A stretch of 64,000 nt of DNA from Shimia sp. Alg240-R146 (GCF_947331465.1 NZ_CAMZOK010000002.1:1116001-1180000), one strand, 5' to 3'; positions 28,228 through 37,628 are shown, numbered from the stretch's first letter. Numbers and translations are program-made. Notes: generated from the letters alone by a model not told the origin.

Positions 28228-29184
28228 ATGCCCATCAAGATCCCCGCAGACCTGCCCGCCTTTGACGTGCTCTCGCACGAAGGCGTCATGGTCATGTCCG
28301 AGGATCAGGCAGCCCGTCAGGACATCCGCCCCATTCGCATCGGATTGCTCAACCTGATGCCCAAAAAAATCCAGACGGAAAACCAGTTTGCCCGTCTGAT
28401 CGGTGCCACCCCTCTGCAGATCGAACTGTCCCTGATCCGCATGAGCGAGCACAAAACCCGCAATACCGCCGCCGAGCACATGGCAGAGTTTTATCGCCCG
28501 TTTCAGGACGTAAAAGCCTCTGGCGAAAAATTTGACGGGCTGATCATCACCGGTGCCCCAATTGAGCACCTGCCCTTTGAGGACGTGACCTATTGGCAAG
28601 AACTCTGCGAGGTTTTTGACTGGACCCGCACCCATGTGCACTCCACCTTTGGCGTTTGCTGGGGCGGCATGGCGATGATCAACTATTTCCACGGCGTCAA
28701 GAAACACATTCTGGATCACAAGGCCTTCGGCTGTTTCCGGCACCGCAATCTGGCCCATGCCTCGCCGTTCCTGCGTGGTTTTTCCGATGATTGCGTGATC
28801 CCGGTCAGCCGCTGGACCGAAATGCGCCAAGAGGAAATCGACGCCGTGCCCGAGCTGCGCACCCTGCTGCACAGCGACGACGTCGGCCCCTGCCTTGTTG
28901 AGCATCCAAATTCCCGTTCCCTGTTTATTTTCAATCACTTCGAATACGACTCTGATACGCTCAAGCAGGAATATGACCGCGACATCGCCGAAGGCACACC
29001 GATCAACGTGCCGTCCAACTATTATCCGGACGATGACCCGAGCAATCCACCGCAGAACCGCTGGCGCAGCCACGCGCATCTTTTGTATGGAAACTGGCTG
29101 TCTGAAATCTACCAGACCACCCCGTTTGACATGAGCCGCATTGGCATTGAAACCTCGGATCTGCGCGCGCCTGATACGACCTGA
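28228..29184 (+). CDS. metAA: Homoserine O-acetyltransferase of the MetA family
   Basis: The enzyme has 318 residues and catalyses the first committed step of methionine synthesis. The catalytic Cys lies in [17 protein letters not shown]. The position that decides acyl-CoA preference is Glu here ([20 protein letters not shown], residue 113, equivalent to position 111 of E. coli MetA, which has Gly). From published work on the family this Glu indicates acetyl-CoA rather than succinyl-CoA. Start at [10 protein letters not shown] with AAAGGA upstream; a longer frame from 28156 is unlikely. Confidence 0.94.
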   Translation: MPIKIPADLPAFDVLSHEGVMVMSEDQAARQDIRPIRIGLLNLMPKKIQTENQFARLIGATPLQIELSLIRMSEHKTRNTAAEHMAEFYRPFQDVKASGEKFDGLIITGAPIEHLPFEDVTYWQELCEVFDWTRTHVHSTFGVCWGGMAMINYFHGVKKHILDHKAFGCFRHRNLAHASPFLRGFSDDCVIPVSRWTEMRQEEIDAVPELRTLLHSDDVGPCLVEHPNSRSLFIFNHFEYDSDTLKQEYDRDIAEGTPINVPSNYYPDDDPSNPPQNRWRSHAHLLYGNWLSEIYQTTPFDMSRIGIETSDLRAPDTT

Positions 29185-29277
29185 CGGGCACGTCGCGTTA
29201 CTGCCGCAAAAACCAGTGTTCATCTGCGGTCAAAGGCCGGATACTTGCCCCGCGTGCACAGGACAACGGGGTAAAAC

Positions 29278-30237
29278 ATGCTGAAATGGATCGGGCTAAC
29301 GCTTTTGGTGCTGGTGGGTGCTGCTCTGGTGGGCACGCTATGGAAAGTCGAACAGCGCAAGGCTTTGGCCAAATCGAAATTCGCGCCCGACGGGGAATTT
29401 GTCGACGTTGAAGGACATCCCGTCCATTATGTTGACCGCGGCAATCCCGAGGCGCCCGCGGTGGTTCTCCTGCATGGGGCGTCCGGCAACACCCGCGACT
29501 TTACTTTCGATCTGGTCGACCGGCTGACCGACAGATTCCGCGTCATTGTCTTTGACCGACCCGGACTTGGCCACACGCCGCCGCTTGCCCAAAACGGGGT
29601 CAGCATCGCGCATCAGGCAGCGCTTCTTTCGCAGGCTTCAATCGCAATAGGCGTTAAAAATCCAATAGTTGCAGGCCAAAGCTTCGGTGGTGCCGTGACC
29701 ATGGCCTGGGCCGTCAACCATCCCGACAACATCGCCGCGGCTGTCTCCATTGCCGGGGCAACCTACCCTTGGGAAGGCGGCCTCAGCGGCTTTTACGCCC
29801 GCCTCGCAGATCCGTGGAAAGGACCAGTTGTGGCCCGCCTGATTTCCGCCTGGGCCAGCGAAGACTACGTCGCCGCCTCCATTGATGGCATCTTTGCACC
29901 GCAGGACGCCCCCGAAGGCTACGCGCAATATGTGGGGGTCCCTTTGATTTTGCGTCCGTCCTCGCTGATAGCCAACGCGCAACAGCGCCATGACCTGCGG
30001 CCCCAACTGCGGGCGCTTGCGCCGCAGTACAAATCCCTCTCGCTGCCGGTCGAGATTGTGCATGGCGATCTGGACACCACCGTGGGTCTGCACGTGCATT
30101 CCACCCGCATGGTCGAGGACATAGCCGGCGCAAATCTGGTCACCCTCAAGGGCATCGGCCACATGCCTCATCACACCAATCCTGACGACATTGTCGCCGC
30201 AATCGACCGTGCTGCGGTGCGCGCCGGATTGCGCTAG
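29278..30237 (+). CDS. Alpha/beta hydrolase with N-terminal membrane anchor
   Basis: The protein has 319 residues. A hydrophobic N-terminus (WIGLTLLVLVGAALVGTLW) suggests membrane anchoring. The alpha/beta-hydrolase core shows the oxyanion segment VVLLHGASGNTRDF, the nucleophile elbow VAGQSFGGAVTMAW, an acid in VHGDLDTTV and the catalytic His in GIGHMPHHTNPDD. The substrate is unknown; a lipase, esterase or haloperoxidase-like activity is possible. It lies between metA and ppk2 with short gaps. Confidence 0.88.
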   Translation: MLKWIGLTLLVLVGAALVGTLWKVEQRKALAKSKFAPDGEFVDVEGHPVHYVDRGNPEAPAVVLLHGASGNTRDFTFDLVDRLTDRFRVIVFDRPGLGHTPPLAQNGVSIAHQAALLSQASIAIGVKNPIVAGQSFGGAVTMAWAVNHPDNIAAAVSIAGATYPWEGGLSGFYARLADPWKGPVVARLISAWASEDYVAASIDGIFAPQDAPEGYAQYVGVPLILRPSSLIANAQQRHDLRPQLRALAPQYKSLSLPVEIVHGDLDTTVGLHVHSTRMVEDIAGANLVTLKGIGHMPHHTNPDDIVAAIDRAAVRAGLR

Positions 30238-30279
30238 CTCTCTCGGGTCGCCATATTGGGTGAAAAGCGGAGAGGTTTC

Positions 30280-31149
30280 ATGGACTTGCCATTTGATGGC
30301 GCGATCAGCGCCTATTACAAAACTGAAGCGCCAGACGCGGTGCGCGATGCCATTCGCAACGGCAGCAAGAAAGACATTCTGGGCAACACCTACCCGCACG
30401 CATCGCGGCTGAGCGGCAAAAAATACGAAGAAGAGATCGCACTGCTGCAGATCGAACTCGTAAAAATGCAGCATTGGATCAAGGAAAGCGGTCAGCGCGT
30501 TGCCGTGGTCTTTGAAGGCCGTGACGCCTCTGGCAAAGGCGGCACCATCAAACGGTTTCGCGAAAACCTGAACCCGCGTGGCGCGCGCGTGGTTGCGCTC
30601 TCCAAGCCCACCGAGGCCGAACAGACCCAATGGTATTTTCAACGCTACATCGACCACCTGCCCTCGGGCGGTGAAATCGTGTTTTATGATCGCAGCTGGT
30701 ATAACCGCGGTGTTGTGGAAAAGGTCTTTGAGTTCTGCACCGACGATCAACGCCGCAAGTTTTTTCATCAGGTCACGCCTTTTGAAAGCACATTGGTCGA
30801 CGATGGCATCCACCTCTTCAAATTCTGGCTCAATGTCGGCCGCGCGGAACAGTTGCGCCGCTTCCTGTCCCGCGAGGGAGATCAGTTAAAACAGTGGAAG
30901 CTCAGCTGGATCGACGTGGAGGGCCTCAAGCGCTGGGACGCCTATTCGACGGCCATTTCCGAAACCCTGAGGCGCACCCACACAGCGGAGACTCCCTGGA
31001 CAATCGTGCGCTCAGATGACAAGCGCCGCGCTCGTCTGAACGCCATCCGCACGGTTCTGCACGCCATGGATTATGACCGTAAAGACGTTGATGCCATTGG
31101 GGAAATTGACACAGCCATCTGCGGAGGCCCCGACATCTGGAATGCCTAA
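30280..31149 (+). CDS. ppk2: Polyphosphate kinase 2
   Basis: The enzyme has 289 residues and transfers phosphate between polyphosphate and nucleoside di- or monophosphates. Walker A is [18 protein letters not shown] (near residue 85) and Walker B is [19 protein letters not shown], followed by the lid segment [18 protein letters not shown]. It is a single-domain member; class I is likely but not certain. Start at MDLPFDG with GGAGAGG upstream. Its last eight bases overlap the TetR gene, an unusual coupling of a metabolic gene to a regulator. Confidence 0.95.
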   Translation: MDLPFDGAISAYYKTEAPDAVRDAIRNGSKKDILGNTYPHASRLSGKKYEEEIALLQIELVKMQHWIKESGQRVAVVFEGRDASGKGGTIKRFRENLNPRGARVVALSKPTEAEQTQWYFQRYIDHLPSGGEIVFYDRSWYNRGVVEKVFEFCTDDQRRKFFHQVTPFESTLVDDGIHLFKFWLNVGRAEQLRRFLSREGDQLKQWKLSWIDVEGLKRWDAYSTAISETLRRTHTAETPWTIVRSDDKRRARLNAIRTVLHAMDYDRKDVDAIGEIDTAICGGPDIWNA

Positions 31150-31759
31150 ACGCGGCTATCATCACGGCAACCTGCGCCAGGCGCTGGTCGAGGCCGCCCT
31201 CAGCCTGATCGAGGCCAAAGGCCCCACCGGCTTCACCCTGTCCGAAGCCGCGAAAACGGCCGGCGTGACCCCTGCTGCGGTCTATCGCCATTTTGAAGGC
31301 CGGGACGACCTGATCGCCGAAGCCGCCCGTCAGGGCTACGAAATCTTCGCTGACGTCATGCAATACGCCTATGACAAAGGCCAGCCATCCGCGCTCGCCT
31401 CCTTTGAGGCCACAGGCCGCGCCTATCTGGCCTTTGCACGCAAATATCCGGGGCATTATATCGCGATGTTTGAAAGCGGCATCTCGGTCAACCGAACGCC
31501 GGAATTGGCCGCTGTCGCCGCGCGCGCACGTGGTGTGATGGAGCAGGCCGCAAGCGATCTGTCCCAGCACATCCCGCCGGAAAAACGCCCGCCTGCCTCG
31601 ATGTTCTCCGCCCACATCTGGGCCATGAGCCACGGCGTCGTCGAACTTTACGCCCGCAACTCACCGGGCACGCAAAGCCCCTTTGCGCCTGAGGACCTTC
31701 TGGAAAGCGGCATCGGTGTCTACCTGCGTGGCCTCGGATTGATCGGTGACGACAGGTGA
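31142..31759 (+). CDS. TetR/AcrR-family transcriptional regulator
   Basis: The protein has 205 residues. The N-terminal DNA-binding domain reads [42 protein letters not shown], a textbook TetR helix-turn-helix. The C-terminal part ([32 protein letters not shown]) fits the WHG-type TetR ligand domain. The ATG at 31142 lies inside ppk2 and the stop overlaps the next gene (GTGA), so ppk2, tetR and the small membrane gene appear to be one transcript. Confidence 0.93.
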   Translation: MPKRGYHHGNLRQALVEAALSLIEAKGPTGFTLSEAAKTAGVTPAAVYRHFEGRDDLIAEAARQGYEIFADVMQYAYDKGQPSALASFEATGRAYLAFARKYPGHYIAMFESGISVNRTPELAAVAARARGVMEQAASDLSQHIPPEKRPPASMFSAHIWAMSHGVVELYARNSPGTQSPFAPEDLLESGIGVYLRGLGLIGDDR

Positions 31760-32175
31760 TCCCCCGCCTTTTGCCCGACAGCTGGCATGCTTTCCTTGTC
31801 CGTCGTCTGGGAAGAGCCAAGGCTGACCGCCTCTATGTATTCTATTACCGTTTTGCCGGCCTGATCCTGTTCGGCGGGCTTTTCTCAACGGGCGCGCTTG
31901 CCTTTGTGATGCTATATGATCCGCCGCAAATGACGGCGCAAAACCACCTGCGCGTGCCAGTGGCCTTCACCCATTCAAAATCCTCAGACTCGGCGGCGCT
32001 GCGTGTCTTTGCAACGGTGACGTTGCCCGACGGCGCCAAACGCACCGTTTCAACCACGCGCATGTCTGTTGCCGCCGGAACTCTGGATGAAATCTGCCTC
32101 CTGCGCCTCACCAGTGAGGCACGCAAAGAGAAATTTCGCTGGGTGTCCATGTCCAACTGCGAAGCTTCTCACTGA
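31756..32175 (+). CDS. Small membrane-anchored protein, function unknown
   Basis: The protein has 139 residues. One hydrophobic helix (FAGLILFGGLFSTGALAFVMLYD, about residues 33-55) is followed by a presumably periplasmic region of about 80 residues. I do not recognise a family. The GTG start overlaps the TetR stop, and the 3' end overlaps the convergent cytochrome b-like gene by seven bases. It may be a target of the TetR regulator that precedes it. Confidence 0.7.
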   Translation: MIPRLLPDSWHAFLVRRLGRAKADRLYVFYYRFAGLILFGGLFSTGALAFVMLYDPPQMTAQNHLRVPVAFTHSKSSDSAALRVFATVTLPDGAKRTVSTTRMSVAAGTLDEICLLRLTSEARKEKFRWVSMSNCEASH

Positions 32176-32660
32176 TAGGCCAGCGCCACCCAGATATGCA
32201 CGCCAAGCAACGGCAGCAGCATCGCCGAAAGGCCGATATGCACGGCCAGCCAGACCAGATAAATCCAGTTTTGCCGATACCGCAGCACCTCTCGATTGAG
32301 AACACCGGTCACTGCGATCAGGAAGAACACCAGACTCAAAACCGTCATCCAGGTGTGCCCCAGACGCACCGCGTGCAGTGCAAAAAGATAGGTCATGCCA
32401 ACGCCGACCCAGCGGTGACTGACCAGCACACTCCGCGCATTGCGCGTGTCTCGCGTGACCCGCTTGAAGAACAAAACCCATTGATAACAAAGCCCTGTCA
32501 CCAGTAGTGAGCCGCTCACGATCTGGAACTCAAACCCGCTCAAAATCCCAAGTGCGCCGGTCTGCCATTCCTGCAGGATCACAACCGTTGCCAGCGTCAG
32601 CGCCATCAGGATCAAGGCCGCATATGGCGCCCGCCGCGCCGTTGCCATCAAAACACGCAT
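32169..32660 (-). CDS. Predicted diheme b-type membrane cytochrome (last gene of multiheme cassette)
   Basis: The protein has 163 residues and about four membrane helices. Two helices each carry histidines exactly 14 positions apart: His82/His96 (SHRWVGVGMTYLFALH) and His141/His155 (VHIGLSAMLLPLLGVH). H-x13-H pairs on two helices are the arrangement that ligates two b haems in bc1 cytochrome b and ferric-reductase-like domains. His102 is extra. Start at MRVLMATARR, overlapping the DUF3365 gene by 13 bases. With the two cytochromes upstream it could pass electrons across the membrane. I do not recognise a named family. Confidence 0.8.
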   Translation of the reverse strand: MRVLMATARRAPYAALILMALTLATVVILQEWQTGALGILSGFEFQIVSGSLLVTGLCYQWVLFFKRVTRDTRNARSVLVSHRWVGVGMTYLFALHAVRLGHTWMTVLSLVFFLIAVTGVLNREVLRYRQNWIYLVWLAVHIGLSAMLLPLLGVHIWVALAYQ

Positions 32661-33493
32661 GGACTCATCTCCTCTGATTTCTCTGGACGATGGGGCAAGA
32701 ATGCATTCAACAGCGCCGGTGCAGCCTGCGCTCTGACCTTCGCCATAAAGGCCGCCTTCTCGGGCAGAATACGCAAGCCAGCACCCGGCCATTCCTGTGC
32801 CTGTGTTACCGGTTCCGCGAAGCCTAACGTCTTGTCCAAATACTGCTGATAGGCCTCTTCAACGCTGTCAAACATCGCTTCAAGAGTGGCAAAATAGTCA
32901 TCCGCAGACACAGCATCGGCCGGATAGGTCCAGGTGGTTGCCCCCATCACATCGCCGATTTTCCAATCGGTTTTAGGGCTGTCCTCATGATCATTGTGAC
33001 AATCCACGCAGGGCGCCACACCGGCCACATCCGGATACATCCCAATGGCGCGGCCTTGGCCCGAGACCGAGAAAACAGGCGCGCGATCGGCCTCAACCGT
33101 CGCAAAACCGACCAATTGCTCCTCCGTGAACATATTGGATTTGTTGATCGGAGCGTCAGAGCCAAGATACAGGCCCAACTGCGGCGGCTTGGTTTCCAGA
33201 CGCGCCGCAGTCAGCCGCAGGAACAAAGCCGGCAACGGGCCTTTCTCCACACCCGGTTCCTGCCAGTCCTCCCCGAATTTCAATCCCGCCTCTTTGCCGC
33301 CCCCCACGATGCGCTTGGTGTAAATCGACCGCGCTGCGTCATTGATCGCATTGACCCCGTCAAACAGTGCTGTCACTTCAAAATTGCACCTACCCGCGGT
33401 GGCTGCGGTTTGATCCGGCAGCGCCTCGGGCGCGGTGGCAAAGAGGTAGATCATCAGGCTGCCAAACAGCCCAAACAACGTGATTTTCATCAT
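32648..33493 (-). CDS. DUF3365 (Tll0287-like) monoheme c-type cytochrome
   Basis: The protein has 281 residues. An N-terminal hydrophobic segment (ITLFGLFGSLMIYLFAT) exports or anchors it. One haem c site, CVDCH, is at residues 162-166, in the pattern APCVDCHNDHEDSPKTDWKIGDVMG typical of DUF3365 proteins, which have a PAS-like fold. Cys36 could be an axial ligand, as I recall for Tll0287; this needs checking. It overlaps the pentaheme gene by four bases and the membrane cytochrome by 13, so the three are translationally coupled. Confidence 0.88.
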   Translation of the reverse strand: MMKITLFGLFGSLMIYLFATAPEALPDQTAATAGRCNFEVTALFDGVNAINDAARSIYTKRIVGGGKEAGLKFGEDWQEPGVEKGPLPALFLRLTAARLETKPPQLGLYLGSDAPINKSNMFTEEQLVGFATVEADRAPVFSVSGQGRAIGMYPDVAGVAPCVDCHNDHEDSPKTDWKIGDVMGATTWTYPADAVSADDYFATLEAMFDSVEEAYQQYLDKTLGFAEPVTQAQEWPGAGLRILPEKAAFMAKVRAQAAPALLNAFLPHRPEKSEEMSPCVF

Positions 33494-34170
33494 GGCAGCT
33501 CCTCCTTCGCCTCAAATATCTTTGGCAGCGCATAGGGGCTGGGACCCGCGCGCAAATAGGCCTCTATCTCGGCGGGCGCAAAGGCCTCTTTCAACGCCTT
33601 TGGTGCCTTGCCGGCATGATTGCCGTGAAAGTCATGGCACCCCAAACAGGTCTGCCAGCGCCGATCCGCAATCAACGCTGCATGGTCCACATCCAGCGGG
33701 TCAGTTTTCAGCACCAGATCCTCATGACAGGCCTGACAAAACGTCAGGTCAGCCGTGGCGCGGTGCGTCGTATGCTCGCCATGGCATCCCAAGCAGCTCG
33801 TCGCCTCGACTTGCGCCACTGCTTTCTCAAACCGAGGCTCATGGAAACGGAATATCGGATGACGCTCGTTTGGGCGCTCATGGCACTGCAAACAGGCCTT
33901 TGACGTGACCGCGCCGTAGCCAAAATCACCGCCCGTGTCGCGCATCCCCAGAACGTGGTGCACCTTGGCTTGCACCTGTTGGCGAACGGTGCCGGGGCTT
34001 GGCACGTGACAGCTTTCACAATGCACACCTTCGTGGCCTGACTGCAAAGGCCCATGTGCCATGATCGGCATTGCACCTTGATCCGTTAGCACCACACCAG
34101 CGGCAATGAACACTGGTATGATTGAAAAAACGGCAACAAATCGGATCTGTCGTGCGGTGGGCGCCCGCAT
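33490..34170 (-). CDS. Membrane-anchored pentaheme cytochrome c
   Basis: The protein has 226 residues. A hydrophobic helix (residues about 10-29, IRFVAVFSIIPVFIAAGVVL) anchors it; the rest faces the periplasm. Five CxxCH sites are at residues 51, 93, 126, 145 and 175 (CESCH, CLQCH, CLGCH, CQACH, CLGCH), and numerous further His residues (for example 46, 71, 72, 104, 110, 133, 163) could be distal ligands. It resembles cytochrome c3/NapC-like electron carriers but is not a clear NapC. It is the first gene of the three-gene cassette, with GGAG nine bases before ATG. No terminal reductase is encoded alongside. Confidence 0.87.
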   Translation of the reverse strand: MRAPTARQIRFVAVFSIIPVFIAAGVVLTDQGAMPIMAHGPLQSGHEGVHCESCHVPSPGTVRQQVQAKVHHVLGMRDTGGDFGYGAVTSKACLQCHERPNERHPIFRFHEPRFEKAVAQVEATSCLGCHGEHTTHRATADLTFCQACHEDLVLKTDPLDVDHAALIADRRWQTCLGCHDFHGNHAGKAPKALKEAFAPAEIEAYLRAGPSPYALPKIFEAKEELP

Positions 34171-34264
34171 GTGCCAACTCCGGCAAATAACTCAAACAAT
34201 ACACGCTTAACGGGAATATGTTTGGTGAAAAGCCTTAATGATGCGTTAACACCACCCTACAGGA

Positions 34265-34298
34265 CACGAAAAAAGGCCGCGCAAACCGCGCGGCCTTT
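34265..34298 (-). terminator. Rho-independent terminator of rplM-rpsI
   Basis: On the minus strand GGCCGCG/CGCGGCC forms the stem core, followed by TTTTTT, about 25 bases beyond the rpsI stop. Confidence 0.9.
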
Positions 34299-34322
34299 CC
34301 AAAATCTTGATCCGTCTGAAAC

Positions 34323-34808
34323 TTAGCGCTTCGAGAACTGGAACGAACGACGCGCTTTACGCTTACCGTATTTCTTACGTTCCACAACACGGCTGTCGCG
34401 TGTCAGGAAGCCAGCAGCTTTCAATGCGCCACGCAGCGAGGGTTCATAAAGCTGCAGAGCTTTGGAAATACCGTGCTTAACCGCACCAGCTTGACCGGTC
34501 AGACCGCCGCCTTTGACGGTGGCATAAACGTCGAATTCACCTTCAACGCCTGCAACCTGCATCGGCTGACGCAGGATCAGCTGCAGAACGGGGCGTGCAA
34601 AATACACGTCCTGGTCTTTGCCGTTCACGATGACCTTGCCGGAACCCGGCTTGATCCAAACGCGCGCAACAGCGTCTTTACGTTTACCGGTCGCATAGGA
34701 GCGGCCCAGTTCATCACGTACCGGCTCACGAGGAGCGGCAACTTCTACAACAGCTTCTTCACCGGCAACGGCGTTCAGCTCTTCAAGCGAGTTGATTTGA
34801 TCAGCCAT
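34323..34808 (-). CDS. rpsI: 30S ribosomal protein S9
   Basis: The protein has 161 residues. The signatures [21 protein letters not shown] and the basic tail [17 protein letters not shown] are diagnostic. The N-terminal 30 residues (acidic, [21 protein letters not shown]) form an extension before the S9 core, common in alphaproteobacteria. It follows rplM by three bases. Confidence 0.98.
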   Translation of the reverse strand: MADQINSLEELNAVAGEEAVVEVAAPREPVRDELGRSYATGKRKDAVARVWIKPGSGKVIVNGKDQDVYFARPVLQLILRQPMQVAGVEGEFDVYATVKGGGLTGQAGAVKHGISKALQLYEPSLRGALKAAGFLTRDSRVVERKKYGKRKARRSFQFSKR

Positions 34809-34811
34809 TGA

Positions 34812-35273
34812 TTAGCTCCGGGTGTTTTTGCTGTTCATGGACTTAACGTCCAGGACTTCAGGCGCTTGCGCTTCGTGCGGGTGCTCGGCACCAGCGTAAA
34901 CACGCAGGTTTGTCATGATCTGACGCGACAGACGGTTGCCAGGCAGCATGCGCTGAACCGCTTTGGTCACAACGCGCTCAGGGTGCTTGCCTTCCAGGAT
35001 CTGTTCCGCAGTGCGAGACTTGATGCCACCCGGATGACCGGTGTGCCAGTAATAAGTCTTGTCCGTGCGTTTTTTGCCGGTCATCTGGATCTTGTCCGCG
35101 TTGATCACGATGACGTTGTCACCAGTGTCCATGTGCGGAGTAAAAGTGGCCTTGTGCTTGCCGCGCAGGCGCATGGCGACGATCGAAGCGAGACGGCCCA
35201 GCACCACGCCTTCGGCGTCGATGATGATCCATTTCTTCTCGATGTCTGCCGGAGTAGCAGAGAAGGTTTTCAT
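34812..35273 (-). CDS. rplM: 50S ribosomal protein L13
   Basis: The protein has 153 residues: [21 protein letters not shown] opens the L13 fold, and [29 protein letters not shown] is the family signature. It is the first gene of the conserved rplM-rpsI pair. A near-ideal sigma-70 promoter lies upstream, giving a leader of roughly 60 bases in which the known L13 autoregulation could act. Confidence 0.98.
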   Translation of the reverse strand: MKTFSATPADIEKKWIIIDAEGVVLGRLASIVAMRLRGKHKATFTPHMDTGDNVIVINADKIQMTGKKRTDKTYYWHTGHPGGIKSRTAEQILEGKHPERVVTKAVQRMLPGNRLSRQIMTNLRVYAGAEHPHEAQAPEVLDVKSMNSKNTRS

Positions 35274-35339
35274 GTCAGGTCTTCCATGATTGGTTGACAG
35301 ACGCGCCCGATTTGGGACGCATCAAAATACGATGGGCGG

Positions 35340-35367
35340 GTTATAAAGGAGCCCCGCGTCGCGTCAA
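35340..35367 (-). promoter_or_regulatory. Sigma-70-type promoter of rplM-rpsI
   Basis: On the minus strand TTGACG (35367-35362) and TATAAC (35345-35340) are separated by 17 bases, an almost consensus pair. The predicted transcript starts near 35333. Confidence 0.75.
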
Positions 35368-35448
35368 GCGCACAAAACACGAAAAAATCACCTAAAAACA
35401 ATAGCTTGAAAATTAGGTATCATTTTACCCCATTCTTTTCGCCTATTT

Positions 35449-36417
35449 TCACTCCGGCACGCAGATTTCACCGCGCACGGCCGCCAAAAGCGTTCTGGCA
35501 ATAAGACCAAGCATGATCACGCTCAGCACAAACAACACGCCATACCCTATCGACGTATGCACATTACTGCCCATGAGTTCGCCAAACCGGAACGACGCAA
35601 TCGCCAAAGCCGCCACCGGAAAACTCAGCGCCCACCAAGGCAGCGCAAAAGGCAGATGTCTGAACTTCGGCGCTTGCACCAAAACCAATGCCGCAAAGAT
35701 GTAAGCTGCATTCAGGAAAATACGCGCCACGCCGTCCACTTGCCCCGTCAACGACACATAGGCGGAAAACGCCACCGCCGGAGGCGCAATTAGAATGACC
35801 AGTGTTGGCAGCAACTTACCGGGGATCGGGTCGTGAAAAATCAACCGGTTGAACACCAGTGTCAGCAAGACCAACCAAAAAAACACACCTGCGGAGAAGA
35901 ACAACCAGCTCAGCTCGACAAACCCCATTTGCGCGCCCGCAATCGGCGCAACCACATTGCCAACGGCCGGAATGAACCACGCAGGGGTCAGTTGCCCAAC
36001 CTCAAAGCTACGATGCGAAATCCAGCCCGAGACCACAGCCAGCGTCAAAACCACCTGCCCCGCGGCTCCTGTTAGCCACAAACCTTTGGCCAAGTCCGGG
36101 AAATGCGACCACATCGCCGTGCTCAACAGCAGCAGCGAAATGGAAATCGAGGGAAAAAACGCGAGCCGTACCGGATGGTTCCATTCCGCTCGCACAGAAG
36201 CCGGAAATCGAACCAGTTTCAGCAAGTATAAGACTGCCAATCCTGCAAAAACCGCAGTGCCCAGCCACAACACGCCCTTTGATAAACCATCCGCAAACGG
36301 CATCCTGTCCGGTGCCGCATGAAACGCAAGTGACCATCCCATCAACCCCATGATCGTGGCAAAGATTGGCACTGGAAAATACTGAAGTCCTGACGTCTGT
36401 GCGCTCTCTTCGGTCAT
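35449..36417 (-). CDS. SLAC1/TehA-family anion channel or dicarboxylate transporter
   Basis: The protein has 322 residues and about ten hydrophobic helices beginning FPVPIFATIMGLMGWSLAFH, a typical SLAC1/TDT start. Family members include TehA (tellurite resistance) and C4-dicarboxylate exporters; the substrate cannot be told here. It stands alone, 88 bases downstream of the DUF2459 gene's end in the same direction. Confidence 0.88.
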   Translation of the reverse strand: MTEESAQTSGLQYFPVPIFATIMGLMGWSLAFHAAPDRMPFADGLSKGVLWLGTAVFAGLAVLYLLKLVRFPASVRAEWNHPVRLAFFPSISISLLLLSTAMWSHFPDLAKGLWLTGAAGQVVLTLAVVSGWISHRSFEVGQLTPAWFIPAVGNVVAPIAGAQMGFVELSWLFFSAGVFFWLVLLTLVFNRLIFHDPIPGKLLPTLVILIAPPAVAFSAYVSLTGQVDGVARIFLNAAYIFAALVLVQAPKFRHLPFALPWWALSFPVAALAIASFRFGELMGSNVHTSIGYGVLFVLSVIMLGLIARTLLAAVRGEICVPE

Positions 36418-36505
36418 AAGGCGTTCCTAAATTTTGTCGCGCCAGCCTTCACATGACGTTTTCGGAATGTAAAGTGATCTGCCCTCACACTCCAGCGATG
36501 GGATT

Positions 36506-37153
36506 TTATTTCCAATACCTGCGCTTCAGATCCCAGACCAAGCCTGAACTGGCCACCGACGGACCCGGTGCCGAGGCAAGCCCGCCAGCCCTTAACGCCT
36601 GTGATACCCAGCTGTTGCAGGTCTGAAATAGATGATACTTGCCCTGCCCTTCGTAAAAAGCGCTGACACCGTAAAGGCCAGGCCCAAGCGGCACGCCCGA
36701 CTGAGCGCCCTGCTCCACAAACGCCATTATGTCCTGCAACGCTGCATCCGTAACAGGAATTTCAACGCCCTCCGACTGTGTGAATACATTCCAAGGTGAC
36801 CCGACACCTGTCGCAACATGGACAACACTGTCACTGGGTACAAAAAGCGCCTTGGCAGCGATTTGAAATGTCACATCTTCAAACGTCGGCACTTCGAAAT
36901 AGAATCCGGCATCCCCCCAGCCAAATTCAAACCATTCCGCGTCCGGGAACTGTAATAGCCAGGATTGTGACATGTCTCCGCCAAACCGCGCTAAAGTCTC
37001 CCGACTTAATGTCAGGCCCGCGTGATACCCGTGATCAAACACCCAAATCGGCGTACCGGAGTCGCGATCATAGGCCGCCCCACGATCAATCGCCACAAAC
37101 CGGCTCGCCAGTACCAGCAAAACCGCCAGTGCGATCCAGCGCCGCCCTGTCAT
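36506..37153 (-). CDS. DUF2459 (TIGR02117-type) family protein
   Basis: The protein has 215 residues. A signal-like hydrophobic N-terminus (WIALAVLLVLASRFVA) is followed by the family patterns IWVFDHGYHAGLTLSRE, WFEFGWGDAGFYFEVPTFED and VHVATGVGSPWNVF, and a C-terminal FQTCNSWVSQALRAGG with conserved Cys. The function is unknown; the family is sometimes found near polyhydroxyalkanoate genes, which are not seen here. It overlaps the thioesterase stop by four bases. Confidence 0.82.
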   Translation of the reverse strand: MTGRRWIALAVLLVLASRFVAIDRGAAYDRDSGTPIWVFDHGYHAGLTLSRETLARFGGDMSQSWLLQFPDAEWFEFGWGDAGFYFEVPTFEDVTFQIAAKALFVPSDSVVHVATGVGSPWNVFTQSEGVEIPVTDAALQDIMAFVEQGAQSGVPLGPGLYGVSAFYEGQGKYHLFQTCNSWVSQALRAGGLASAPGPSVASSGLVWDLKRRYWK

Positions 37154-37572
37154 GATTTTGGCGGGATCGAATACGTCATATTGGCCCGCGCCACTGGCGC
37201 ATCATTGCCTTCCGAATAAATCAGGATGCTGGTTACAGACAACGCCCGCCCGAGTTTCAGCAGCGTCGCATGCGCGATCAGATCCTTGCCCGCCTCAGGT
37301 TTGCGCATGAAATCCAACGAACAGCCCGTCGTGACCGTCAACGCTTCTTTGCCAATCCGCGCCATCGTCGCCACATAGGCCGACACATCCGCCAGCGCGA
37401 ACATGCTTGGCCCCGACACCGTACCGCCAGGGCGCAAATGCCGCTCAGCCACCTTCATCCGCATCACGGTGTTCACCCCGTCGATGCTCTCCACCACAAA
37501 ATCGCTTTTGACCTGCGGAAAGACACTTTCCAGCCAATCGGTCATTTCTTCTGCGCTCATCACGGCTTGCAT
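37150..37572 (-). CDS. PaaI-type hotdog-fold thioesterase
   Basis: The protein has 140 residues. The hotdog pattern RHLRPGGTVSGPSMFALADVSAYVATMARIG, then ALTVTTGCSLDFMRKPEAG, matches acyl-CoA thioesterases of the PaaI group. The substrate is unknown. It is divergent from the crotonase gene (56 bases apart), which also handles CoA thioesters, so the two may act on related metabolites. The DUF2459 gene starts within its stop codon. Confidence 0.88.
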   Translation of the reverse strand: MQAVMSAEEMTDWLESVFPQVKSDFVVESIDGVNTVMRMKVAERHLRPGGTVSGPSMFALADVSAYVATMARIGKEALTVTTGCSLDFMRKPEAGKDLIAHATLLKLGRALSVTSILIYSEGNDAPVARANMTYSIPPKS

Positions 37573-37628
37573 GCTTTTCCTCTCCTCATCCCACCGCTAA
37601 GCTCACCCCAAAGGCTCAGGAGGGCAAG

